Assembly (NCBI GenBank): GCA_905221605.1
Contig: CAJNDS010002747.1
Location: 1-64,000 of the forward strand
Direction of reading: 5' to 3'
DNA from: Symbiodinium natans
Lineage: Eukaryota > Sar > Dinophyceae > Suessiales > Symbiodiniaceae
DNA: 64,000 nucleotides
Below the pieces are notes generated by a model, which was not told the DNA's origin, did no database searches, and was given only the letters and a program-made list of their open reading frames with translations. A program made the translations under genes and the position numbers. Positions 1 through 11,400 of the stretch are shown here, piece by piece. Positions within the stretch are counted from its first letter, which is position 1. Each line of letters starts with the position of its first letter.

Positions 1-3000
1 TCGTAGCATCGCAGCACTGCGGGAGCTCGGCTGACACCTCACGGCATGAAATTCCGAGCAAGACCAAACACGCTGCCACAAAACACCATTCACTCGGGCC
101 AAACACACACGAAAATGTCCCAACATCACAGAAACAATATGCCTTGCCTTCTCGCTGCTGGAAATCGGAACTGGCTCAGATTCTCCGGTTTCGCCCAAGG
201 AGTCCAGAGTCTCTTTGTAGACCCGCCTCTGGAATGATGAGGTAACTTGGCATCTCGAATCTGTTTTGACCATAACTCTGACCTTAACAGCCAGAAGCTT
301 AGGGCTCACAGCTCAACCTCCTTCAAGCGCGGGACCAAAAGCACGGAACTGCGCGCAACGTGTGGCGCACAGCAAGCTTGTTGTGCGGAAAATCCATTGG
401 CTCCAAGAAACTGGTTTACAACACATCTGCAACTATACGACCGACCTTCTGTTTCAGACTGGGATGCGCGCGCATCTCAAAAACATGTCCAAGATGGGGG
501 ATGGTTATACCACCTGTCACGCATGGAGAACGTGGTTAAGCAGGCGGACACAGATTTTCGATTCTTTGCCCTGGTCGGGACCAGGGACCGACAAACTTGA
601 AATGACATACAGGAAGCAAATGACAAGTGCGAACAGCCGTAACAGCGACAACAGCAGAACAAAGCAGAACAACCACTGGATGAAAAAGCGTCTAGACGCG
701 CAACAAGGCCAACTCCTACTTCCGAGGGCGGCGCGAAAGTGAAACAATCCTAGTGCTCAAAGGGGACTGGAACCTAGAAGGAAAGGACCTGGGGCTTGAA
801 GGAACGACCTCAGACGGGGAGGACTTTCCTGTGCACGCAGCCGCTGAGCAACTTTTTGAAGATGTTGGTCGACAAACTGACCGATGAGGTTGGAATGACA
901 ATCCGCGGACAGGCGAAGAGGGAAGAGCAAGAGCGCGATCCTCAATCCTTTTCGACCAGCTACTGCAACGGATATGGGACAGTAGACGTCTGTCTGAGAC
1001 ACGCAGTTTTGATCCAAGCGTGCTGGCGACCGACTTGACTCTGTGACTCTGCTGTGTGTTTGGTTTCTCTGGAGTCGGTCCTATCGCAGGAGGGACTGCG
1101 ATGGGCATCTTGACAGATGACGGGGCCCCTCCGACACCGCTTTCGCGAACTCACTTGATGGCTGCGAATGAATGAATAATCGCCACAGTATGAAGGAACA
1201 AATTAAGGTTTGACCTTCTTGACCGGTGCCCCATCAAACAACTGTACTTGACAATTCATGAAAGTTCTCAATCTGCACATGGCACGGCGCGTTCCTTGCA
1301 GCCAGACCTTAGACCCGCCCGAAACCCCACAGCCAAGGTGCACATCCCGGAGAGTGGTTGCTGGCCAGCTCTTCCTTCGGAGGAAGCAGTAGTCCCAGGT
1401 GCCAACCTGGCATGGAACACTGGTGCTTGAATCAGATGCTGAAAGAATGCGCCTTGGTGAGCAACATGGCAACTTCCTCTTCAAAATCTTTCAAATAAAA
1501 GGCACCTCCAGCCCCGATGTCTGTAGATCGAAGAGGATCGGTAAGTGAGAGTCCATGCCTGCAAGTCATAGTATTTCAAGCAACACCAATTGGCTTTGAT
1601 GGCCCCTGCCTAGCCACGCCCACGGACGAAGGCAAAACTTCCTCGGCTTCGAAACGTTGTACGACACAACGAGAGCACACCAGGATCGCATCGCATGATG
1701 CAGACAAGGGGCATGCTCGCAAATAGAAATCCTGAAACCTTGCACTCAGACTTGATTTGGATGATTTTGCGCAGGGTTAACATGTTTCTTACGAATGGAT
1801 CTGGGAGATTCTTGGATCTTCTTCTTAAACTCTGTTCGTCATGTTGCACAATGTCTTACACACAGGTCTCCAAGTCCCCTTCCGGGACGAAAGAATGACA
1901 AGAAACTGACAGCGTGACGATGAACAACACCAATGACTCGCTCAGAAGTAAAACGAAGACCAGAACCTCGGCATCTTTTGGTTGGCAAAGGTCTCAGCAG
2001 AAAAGCGGTCAGAAGCTGGGTCCAAGACGCACACAGCCAGTGCCTCATCTGCCATTCCAAGAACTAAGCCAGCTGACGGGCCCCTTTTAATACAGGTACC
2101 TGAGTATATCCTGAGTATGCTTCTGAGGTCTTGTCATACATCCTGGCAAGCAACAGACACCCCACCTGGCCCTCATTACGTCACCCTACTCATCACCAGA
2201 CGTGCAGTCAAGCTACAATGACAGCAATGAGACCTGCTTGCAGCAGCCACCGACCAGCACCAACTCCTCGCTTCAAGTACGGATCTTGTCAGCGTGTTGC
2301 GGACTAGGGACGACTTTGCAACCAGAAGGCGACCGCGTAGGATCCCATCTTCAGGAACTCCACGGAAGAGGCCGCAAGAAGGCTGCATGCCACTGTGTGC
2401 TGCTATCCCGCCCTGTAGCATCTCTGAATTATACCTCCGAGTAGTTTGCTGAAATTCGCGTGGGGATGCTGGATGGCAGGAAGGCCAACAAAATGTCAAG
2501 CTCACGAGGTCGGGTAATGCGCTGACATTTCGACTGCATGTTCATGTTCCTTGAGTCTTTGGTTGCGAACACGGGCACTTGACCAGGGATTGGGTCGTGA
2601 GGTACAGTCTTCGCACGCGATGACGAAGACACGGCGATTTCCTGCTCAATGCCATCCTTGAAAATCATGGAACACAAGATAACAAGTCAAGGTGCTGAGA
2701 CGTGCTATGAGTATCGATGAACCGATTTTGAGAGGACCACTGGAAGATCTCGTGAGTCACATTCGTCAGCAGTTTTGGTGCTGTGTTTGGCTTGCAGCTA
2801 CCACAACAGCTGCTTGTGGACTGATGTTGACACCAATAGCAAGCCGATTGCCAGACGCAGAAGGCAGTTCACAATGGCGCAAACTTATATACCCCTAAAC
2901 AAGAAAGCGCTCCGAGCCAGAATCGTCCCCCCCCCGTCCCCCATCCTCGGCGGTCCTTTCCCACAATATCTGGAGCGACCGTAATCATTTTCACACGCAC

Positions 3001-3301
3001 GGTCATTCTTTGCCGGAGGCACTAACAATGAAGAGTATGCAGACTTCTCGACCCTAGCCATCTCGAACCGGTGAACCGAAAATGCTGTGCGTGTCATAAG
3101 ACGCAGCTGCTTGTAGCCATGAAATTTCTATACCATGGGACAGGTTGTGCCTGGCCCTTGTCTTCTCCACTGGATCCTGCAGCAGATGCTAGACTTACGA
3201 AAGGCCACCAGTCGCCAGCAAACCTCCCATCCAGCCGTGCTTGTGACAAAATGCAGCAGAAGCCAATGCCACCTCCGAAGAGCCCACCGAACCAGCCACC
3301 A

Positions 3302-3360
3302 GCTGCCGCTGCCCCGCCAGCTGCAGCCCCGCCGGCTGCGGCCCCGCCGGCAGCGGCGGA
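3302..3360. repeat. GC-rich imperfect 15-bp tandem repeat (Ala/Pro coding potential)
   Basis: About four imperfect copies of a 15-bp unit, GCCCCGCCGGCTGCG and variants. Read on the + strand it gives an Ala-Ala-Ala-Pro-Pro pattern inside an open frame of 132 codons (3071-3469). It could be part of an exon of a proline/alanine-rich protein, but nothing else in that frame supports a gene. Confidence 0.6.
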
Positions 3361-5642
3361 GGTCGCGGAGCCGCCAAAGCCGAACCAACCACCCGAGCCC
3401 GATGCATCTGCCGCATCTGCCTGGACAAAGATCTCGCAAGCACTTTTATGCAAAAGAGCACGTCTTTGAAACCCTGCATGCCATGGGCACATCGATTTGA
3501 TCAACTCGACTGCAAGAGAGGATGCTCAAACGATCTCCATCTATTCACGCTACAGGTCCGTCCTGGGCTCCGACACCACCCCCAAACCAGCTGCTGGAGG
3601 AAGTCTGGCAACGCAAGGAGCATGTTTCCAGAAGCAGGAGCTAGGCAAACTGCCAAGTATGGGCACCCCTCCTACGACGAGCTCAAACATGTCGCCAGGA
3701 CTGCGGCTGTGCTGCTAAACCAGCCCCCAGCCTCCGGGCGTCTGTACTGCCAGAGAACGGAAGGAGAACTGTCACCACAAAAGCTTTGGAGCGCGCCACA
3801 GCACCACCACTCAGCAAGCCAGCATCCCAACCACCCAGCCAGCCGGCATCCTGAAACTATGTTTTGGCAGCTGAGCCTGTAACAATTGTTCACGCAAGCC
3901 AACGTCCTCTGGTGGGTACAAGTAGTCATAGACCGACCTCCAATGAAGGCATTGGCCCCGACCCTCCCCCCGCAAATCAAAAAATATAGCAGCTGGTTGG
4001 AAGTTGGCTCGAACAGCAAAAGAAGCAAACAATCCTCCGGCCCTTGCCCTGACTCCAAGAACCTGAATGCACTGGCCGCAGCACTGAAAGCTGCAGTTCC
4101 AACCTGACGGGATGCGGAACCATCAAAAAGCCCACAGGCAAATATCATTTGCATTGGTTGGCAGTAGTTTGTGTTAGGCAGTCGACAGTCCAGGCTGTCA
4201 TCATCGGGTTTTCTTTGGCATACCTCACTGCCGGTGTCTCACACGAAAACATGCTCGGCTGAACTTCAATCCAAGGCTGCAGCTCGTACACACTGAGAAC
4301 ATACGAGCTGCTTGCCACGTTGCTGACGCCTGTCCGACATGATCATATTGAAAGAACACTGCAGACTTCGTCAGAATCCGCTCTTGCGGATCAAGAAGAC
4401 GGCGTGTGCGCCTGGCACCGCAGTGAGAAACCTGGGCGCTGTCATCGAAAGAAACTTTGTGTGAGACTTCGGCCAGCCTGAATTTTCAAAAGCATCCAAG
4501 CCACCCAGGCAGCGGAAGAACTGCCCCATTGTCACCAGCACCACCATCACCTGTGCCGTCTGCCTTGTGGTGTTCCTGCACTCGGCACATTGAGTTAGCT
4601 GTGCGCACAGTGACTTCGCGACCTCCTCGCGCTCGAACCTGGAAGTCTTCATTTCCTGTTGCACTTGGATCTACGTGGGGTTTCAGCGAAACAAGTCATT
4701 GCAGCGTCCTCAAGCTCGTCCCTCTCTTCTGCAGTCAGTCTCTTGAACCTGGGCCACTCCAAGGGCCTAAACCTCAAAGCAACTCGCTCTTTGGCATGTT
4801 TCGGCATGCTGCGAGCTCTGCAGCTTCAGAGGACTTGCGACCTCGCAGGCTTGAGAGCCAAACAACATCACAAAACCACACGCTGGTCGAAAGAATACCA
4901 TGCTTCTATTGCAAGACACTCTGCGGGCATCTCTGTGGTAGGCGCTCAGGGGCTGCCCTGTGTCATTCTAGGCTTGGCGGGTTCAAATGCAGTTGTGCTC
5001 GACGGGGGCGCAGGCTACAAACTGAACGAGCGCTATTGATCATTGTTGTGCATTGGCCGGCCTTTGCTTTACTAACAACCCTAAAATACAGCGCCTCCAA
5101 AAAGGCATTCCTTGATACGCTCGATCTGTCACCTTGCGGCATGTTTTGTGACTGCCATACCAATCAAGCCAACACAGCTCATGAACTGTGTCAAGTGGTT
5201 CATGGACAACTCAGGCCCATACTCGGATGCAGCAACAGCAGCCTCGTTGCTGCGGGTTTCGTGCGAACCCCAATGTTTCTACAGCTTGAACGGCTTGAGC
5301 GAGCAGGCAAAAACACCTCAGCCTCCTGCTGGAGCCTCGCACTAACCCGTGGTCGGCCATCGGCAAACATCATTGCCTGGCACACAACTTCGAATCAACA
5401 AGCAAACATAATCAGTGTTTGCAACTCCGTGAATGATGGGGCAGGTTATCTCAATCAACTGCGCCTGCAATGCAGCTAGCTCTCGGCATGGCATCTTTCA
5501 CACAACGTCGTCTGCTCATACCGTGGTCGCCCGTACACGTGTCGTAGTCCTGGGGCTCATGACTCATGAAAAGATTGCTAACGGTTGGCTGCTAACGTGT
5601 TCCTCACAATGTTCAATCTTCTGGCCATAAGCCACACGTAGA

Positions 5643-5678
5643 GATGCATGCATGATGCATGCATGATGCATGCATGCC
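5643..5678. repeat. short tandem repeat of GATGCATGCAT
   Basis: Three near-perfect copies of an 11-bp unit. The ATGCAT core is palindromic, so the tract can form small hairpins. No function is apparent. Confidence 0.75.
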
Positions 5679-6106
5679 ATGGGCTGGCGGCTGTGCCCGC
5701 AAACCCGGCCGAAGAAATGTATAGCAACATACCAATTTTGTCGACAACGCTTCATGGAGGTTTTCCACGACGCCAATGTGCACAACTCCTCGCACCGTTC
5801 AAGAGTTCCTCCCTACGTAAAGGGACACCACGACGAAAACAAAGCTAGGGTCCCAGGGTTGAGGTCACACGGACTCGGAGCTGTACAAAGTGTATAGTGT
5901 AAAACAGGGTTAATTTCGCGTCCGTCTTATCTACGAGACGTGTGACCTGACTACAACTCTAGACGAGATGAAAAACTACTCATCACTGGGTCATCACGGA
6001 GTGTATCGTGGGCGACTGAAATGATTCCAACATCATCCGTAGCCATCGTATCATCCTAGCCAATACTGTGGGATAGCGAACAAAAAAGACCTGCGTGTAG
6101 GTTTGG

Positions 6107-6715
6107 ATGATAAAGTTCAGGGACTGTTACAGAAAAGGGGGTGGGGGCAAATTTGCGCAATACGAACGAAAAGCTGACCCCTCTAATCAACATCTGTGCG
6201 TCGGGGGCGCCATCCTAAGCCTTGATCTTAAACAAGCATTCGACAGGGTAGATAGACGCGCGCTAGCACTGTCCCTCAAACGCCTTGGAGCCGACGGTGG
6301 CATGACTGCGGCTATTATCTCCCTTCTTGACACCTCTAGGTATCACATACAGAATGACCAAGATAGGGTGGTTTGTACTAATCGAGGCATCAGACAGGGA
6401 TGTAAAATTGCGCCCATGCTTTGGGTCGCCATCTCTACGCTACTATTGAGCAATCTTGGGGACGCCCTTTCGCGCCCCTACAGACAGGATACCACCTTCG
6501 CAGATGACACACTTGCGCGGTGGCTCATTGAGAGTGCCGATGATGTTGAGTTGCTATCCAAATTTTTGAACAAGCTCCTGAGAGTGATGCACGATCTGAG
6601 CCTTGTAGTGAACCTTACCAAAACTGTCCTGTTGATCAAGGTCAGTGGGAAAGCTTTACGTCCCCACAGCCCCCACATTCTGCACAAAGAAGGAGAGGTG
6701 GTGGCGGGCCACTGA
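6107..6715 (+). pseudogene. LINE-type (non-LTR) reverse transcriptase fragment
   Basis: An open frame of 202 codons carries the core of a LINE reverse transcriptase. Motif A is SLDLKQAFD at residues 38-46. The motif B region is GIRQGCKIAPMLW at 94-106. The catalytic FADDT box is at 131-135. The thumb region follows, ending near TKTVLLIKVSGKALRPHSP. The frame lacks the N-terminal endonuclease and finger regions, and it stops before the C-terminal connection domain. Scattered similarity continues in other frames to about 6960; for example ACAVSSATFGLLA, encoded from about 6855, resembles the region after RT in dinoflagellate LINEs. This is a 5'-truncated, frameshifted copy. The ATG at 6107 is only the first in the frame and probably not a real start. 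Reverse transcriptase identity is secure; the boundaries are not. Confidence 0.85.
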
Positions 6716-7291
6716 AGCGGGAAGAAGGCCCTCATCCTTATTGACAACCAAACAACATTTCTCGTACTCACCTTTCGCTCAGAGACAATGCGCATAGACT
6801 CGTCGGACACCGCACAGACACATATTCAGCCTTCACTAAAGACCGAGCGTGTGGCAGGCCTGTGCTGTCTCCAGTGCCACCTTTGGCCTACTTGCCTTCC
6901 AGGCAACGGTCATTCTGAGAGCTGGTTTAACCGTCAACTGCAACTCTCAACCAACAATTGCGAAACAAGCGATCGTGGGCGCCACCGACCTCCAAACTGG
7001 AAGGCAGCCGAGCGACCTGGGTCGGCTTTAAGGTTGAAGGCAAGGCCTCCAACACAGGTGAGTGCAGAGAGAGTGGAAAAGCAAGAGTTGAAGCTTCAGG
7101 AAGTTGTGTCCCAAACTCTGCTTCGTATCATTCGTATTCTTCGTCTCAGCGTGATTCTTAGAGACAGGAGGCCCGGACCCGGGCAAGAAGTTCACAACCT
7201 GACATTCAAGGGTGGGAAATTGCTTGAACCTCCCAAACCCCTAACCTATAAGAGCCAAGGCCCGTTCTGCCCACAAACAAGGGCTCTGTCA
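6716..7291 (+). pseudogene. probable decayed 3' part of the LINE
   Basis: Several overlapping open frames carry weak remnants resembling the post-RT part of LINE proteins, mainly at 6849-6960. The copia element begins at 7297, immediately after this stretch, so it may have landed in or next to the dead LINE. No continuation of LINE coding sequence is obvious beyond 17182. Confidence 0.4.
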
Positions 7292-7296
7292 CAGCA
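7292..7296. repeat. target-site duplication (left), CAGCA
   Basis: The five bases CAGCA directly before the left LTR recur directly after the right LTR (17178-17182). This is the size expected for a Ty1/copia integrase. A slightly longer match, CACAGCA (7290-7296 and 17176-17182), makes the exact edge ambiguous by about two bases. Confidence 0.75.
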
Positions 7297-7670
7297 CGTG
7301 AAAAAACGAAGGTCCCTCTGGTACCTTTTCCCTTGAAAGCACGAACCCTGACCTCTCACACAAGTGCGGACAGCTCTCTCTTTTTCACAGTCAGAGCCAC
7401 TTGAGCCAAAAGTCACGAAGTGCACAAACTAAACGAATTCTCTCTTGTGAGCTTAAACTCAGCTTCAGAACGAAGTTCCTACACACTGCACACTCACTTT
7501 AAATAGCGTATTGGGCAAAAACACACTCGTATGATTTCCTTGGAAATCAACGAGGCATAAACCATCGAGGATGGGATCACACGGATTCCCAATCACTCCG
7601 AAGCAAAACAAACCTATACAAGCTGATCCAAAACATGACAAAAACATCACTGATCAGCCACAATCTTCCA
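7297..7670 (-). repeat. 3' LTR of the copia element (374 bp)
   Basis: Matches 16822-17177 nearly base for base. In element orientation it begins TGGAAGATTG and ends TTTTTTCACG. It is 18 bp longer than the other LTR, mainly because of a 17-bp segment at about 7413-7429 that the partner lacks. It contains a CTTGAGCCAAAA block discussed separately. An open frame inside the LTR, present in both copies, shows no protein similarity and is taken as fortuitous. Confidence 0.95.
7400..7411 (-). promoter_or_regulatory. 12-nt match to the 3' end of the dinoflagellate spliced leader
   Basis: On the element's sense strand the LTR reads TTTTGGCTCAAG here, identical to the last 12 nt of the 22-nt dinoflagellate spliced leader; the bases before it do not match. 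The other LTR has the same block with one change (16923-16934). It could be a relic of a trans-spliced genomic RNA captured in the LTR, or chance. Confidence 0.35.
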
Positions 7671-7681
7671 CCCCCGCATTT
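7671..7681 (-). promoter_or_regulatory. polypurine tract of the copia element
   Basis: In element orientation the sequence AAATGCGGGGG lies directly upstream of the 3' LTR, where plus-strand DNA synthesis is primed. The five G residues abut the LTR start. It is short, and identified by position. Confidence 0.6.
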
Positions 7682-8407
7682 TGCTGAGGGTTCATGTCAA
7701 AGATCTGAAGTCCAAGCCCAGCTCGGCACTTCAACACTAAGGGGATGCCCTGGCCACATTCCCTTGGTGCGTACTCGCCACCAAACGAAACAAACAACAC
7801 ACCAGTCGATCTCTGACATCAAACTTAAAACTCATGCAAGATCCCACCATCAGGCAGGTTGTCCTGGGTCCACATCACTGGTAACCCAAGAGTTCGTTGT
7901 CCAAACACGTGAAAAACGAATTAAACTTGCATCCACCTGCACTGGGGCAGGGTTGTCTTGGAACGAATCCAAGAGTTCGTGGTGACAAACACGTGAAAAC
8001 GAATTAATGCAAGCTTCAGATGTTTCCCACTCAGCACTCGACCTTGTCGTGGTACTCCTCCTCAGTCTCGCATCTTCCAGGTCACCAAACTCACCAACTA
8101 GCATCGGCTAGCTGATCCTTCAAGAAAAGATTGGCTTCATAGTTTCGCTTCTTCCAGCGTACCATCAGCCAAAAACGTCTTCAGAGGTGGCAATCAGACG
8201 CCTTGCAGAAGGGGCTATAGAGTCCCTCGTTGAGTTTCATCATCATTTTGCCTCCTCTTTGCAAACTTCTCATGCACTGAAACAAGGGCTCACACTAACC
8301 AGAAAAATCGCGGGCGCTCCATGGCGGCAACGCGGCCATGGCTTCCAAAAAAATGGCTGCGGGTTTCACTCACCCACCCAACCACTGAGATCACTTAGCA
8401 TCTCAGT
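7682..8407 (-). other. 3' untranslated region of the copia element
   Basis: About 725 bp separate the end of the pol frame from the polypurine tract. I see no further conserved frame here, so the element has no separate env-like gene downstream of its long ORF. The stretch contains two similar blocks with ACACGTGAAAAACGAATTA-like sequence near 7907 and 7988, a short internal duplication resembling the LTR start. Confidence 0.6.
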
Positions 8408-11400
8408 TCATTCTTCATCCTCTTCGCCCTTCTTCTCGCCAGCTCCAGTTGACTCCATCAACTTGGCGCGGCGCTCCTTGGCGGCTTCCTTCATCTCCGC
8501 CAACTCAGCCGTCCTCGTTTCCATCACCACATCCTGCGAAGATCGGCTAGGCTCAGCTGGCGTCTCCGCAGGCCTCTCAGTTGGCTGGTCTCCAACCTTT
8601 CTCTTCTTCTCTTCCAACATCAGCTCCAAATCGGCAACACTAAAGCTTGCCTTCACACGCTCAGCAATCTGCGCGATAGCTGCTGCATCCAACTCAGATG
8701 GTACAACTGACACAGGCGAGCGAACCGCTTCGCCTTCCAGCTTTGCTCTCTTAGCAGCTTCTTCCTCGGCAGCTGACAGGTCGGCGATGCGCTTGCGCTT
8801 TCGCTCAGCTTCCTCGAACTCTCGGTCTTGCTGTTCCGCTGCAGCCTTGAGGATCCGCTTCAGGTCCTTTTCCTCCTTCTCGAGTTTCCCAACATTCTCA
8901 CCCATGATCCCAAAGGCTTGCTGCCACATGTCGGCAGGCAACGTCAAGTTGAACCTCACCACATAGTCGGTCGGCAAGTGCCACTTACACTTGCAGATCC
9001 ACACAACACCGCTTCGAGTCTCACTCGCAACCACCTTCTTCCAGCTTGCCGCCCTCTGCGTGTCGGTGATCTCCTCTTTCTTTTTCTCCAGGTCCTCCAA
9101 GAATCCTGCAACAGACTCCATCACGGATCTGTAGTGGCTGTAGGCCACAAACGACCACTTGGGGACTGGTCTCTCCCTCAGCTCCGGCTCGTGAATCCGA
9201 AGTGTATCACACGACAACATCGAAATCACTCGCACTCGCTCCACCAGTTCCTTAAACACCAAGGATCCTTCCTTTGCACTTCTCTTCCAGCGCAACACCC
9301 ATGGGGGATAATACGAGCTCTCAGCTTCATCCTCCATGATCCTCTCTGCTCCCAAAATGGGTAGCATGCACAACAGATCCACCATCCGCAAGACTCCGAG
9401 GTCCTGGTGCTCACCCAGAAGCAAAACAGGGACTATCCCTTTTCTCTTCAAGTACCTCACGAAGCTCAACATCGCCAGGCCACACGTTCCCGGCGGCACT
9501 TCCATGTACAGTCCTCCTTCATTCACTGCCATCTCCCAGATGATGGCCTTGCCACCAATCTGTCCACGGACATCCAAGATTCCGAAGATCTTCGTGGGTT
9601 TCTCCTGTAGCTCACACACCTCCTGGATGGGCTTCACCAGCTTCTCGTATGAGCTTTGATAGCGCAACATATCCTTGTCGGATAGCGTGCCTATCACGTC
9701 CTTGAGCTCTAGCTCATCCACTGGAGTTCCGCGCCGGCAGATACTCCATGACACATCACCGAACCACTTCGGCGGCTCTGGATCCGCCAGCTCCGGAAAC
9801 ACGTCGACCATCCGTTCAATCACCTTCGGCATGGCCTTGGGTTTCGGTGCAGCTTGGCCTGAGCCTCGGCTTTCACCTTTATCACCCCTTTTTCCAGCAG
9901 CTCGGCGCTCCTTCTCTGCCTCTCGGAGATGGAATGCATGGCTTGCATCCGTGCCAGAGACTGTCACAGTCTGTTTGCACTTTTCGCACTTGGGCTTGCC
10001 ACTTTCATCCCAGCTCAACCCGGCAGCATGCTCGGATCTGAACAACCATTTGCAAACCTTACACCAAAAGGGGCTTTTCATCTCAGCACCCTGCTCACCC
10101 TTCCTGCTGTCTTCAGCTGCCATTTTCCTGTCCTTCACCAAAGGTACAGGCTCCAGGCTAGGGCTAGCTTCCGTGGTGCTTGAACCAAAGCTTTTGCGGT
10201 TGGACCATAAATCCATTTCTTGAACCTCAGGGGAAGAGTCTTCACGAAGGGTTTCGGGACTTCTAAGGTGGAAATTTTCAAAAACTTCACCACACTTTTT
10301 CACACTTTTCAACGATCCAACTTGCTCCACACTGCATCCAGTTGCCTCGGCACACTGGTATGCCTGAACTCCAACCCTTGGTCGGATTCCACAGATCCTC
10401 CACACCTGCTGCACATCTTCACCAGGGTATATACCCATAGCTTGCTGGTGCTGACAGAATGTCACTTGACTCAAGCACTTTGTAAGAACGTCAGCGATCA
10501 TTCCCGCTGTCGGGCACCAAATGACCTTCAAGGTCTGAGCTTCCTGTATCCGCTCCTGAAGATAGCAGACAGCGATGTCTAAGTGGCGAACTCGCCTACT
10601 CAACCCACGGTTTAGCAAAACCGCTCTCGCTGAGGAACTGTCAGTGTGCAATCGGATCGTGACATCTGACTCGGCCAACTGACCGATCAAAGTCGCAAGT
10701 CCCTCACTCTCCTGTACCGCAGTCAAGATGGCTCTCAACTCGGCTTCACAAGAACTCAGCGATACACACCCTTGAACTCGAGAGATTCCCTTGATCAGGC
10801 ATCCTCTATAAAAGATGGCTATGCCCGACACAGATCTTCGTCCTAACGACGCTTGGGGTGCCCAACTGGCATCCGCATACACTTCCAGCTGCGCCGGCCC
10901 ACTGTCTGGTACATTCCCATCAGGGCCAAAGTACTGCCATGCATGGTATTGTCCCTTTAGGAACCTAATCACTTGTCGCAATGCTTGCTCAAAGCATGCT
11001 GTTGGCTTGGACTGTCCTTGCGAAAGAATGGACATCCACCTACTCAGGTCAGGTCTCGACTGACCCCACCATGCAATCCGGCCAAGTACTGCTCTGTACC
11101 TCGCAGCTGCAGTGTCACTCAACTCAGGATCCGAACCACTTGCTCTGCCCTTCTCGACCGTTTTCACGATGTCCGGAGGAGCAGTAACCACCTTCAGGTC
11201 CTTACAGAACTCTGTCTCGAACAGGGCATCTAAGTATGCCGGGGGCACTCGCATCCTGAGATGACTCCCTTGTCTCTCAATCTCTCGCCCCAAAAAGGTG
11301 ATCTTTCCACCAGTGGAAGTGATTCGACCCGTTTCCTTGATCTTCAACTCTCCGTTCAGGGTGTCGGTCACCAACCGAATGGCATCTCTAGTGCCACACA

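Larger units (their letters stand above)
1..6100. other. region without a recognisable gene
   Basis: I see no protein family in any frame. Open frames occur on both strands but are short or of random composition; the longest, 340 codons at 4457-5479 on the + strand, has no recognisable domain and overlaps other open frames. The stretch just upstream of 6107 could once have held the endonuclease and N-terminal part of the LINE that follows, but no endonuclease motif survives. Small repeats are listed separately. Confidence 0.5.

Noticed and set aside
4457-5479. A 340-codon + strand open frame
   Set aside because: No domain, Ser/Cys-rich composition and competing open frames; nothing supports translation.
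6107-6715. Intact, active LINE
   Set aside because: No endonuclease, frame broken after the thumb region and no 3' end seen; best read as a truncated relic.
7465-7650. A 61-codon - strand frame starting MMFLSCFGSACIGLFC, also present at 16971-17153
   Set aside because: It lies inside the LTRs and recurs only because they are duplicated; no protein similarity.
8187-8966. Ser-rich + strand frame and many similar ones to about 16000
   Set aside because: Antisense shadows of the copia polyprotein.
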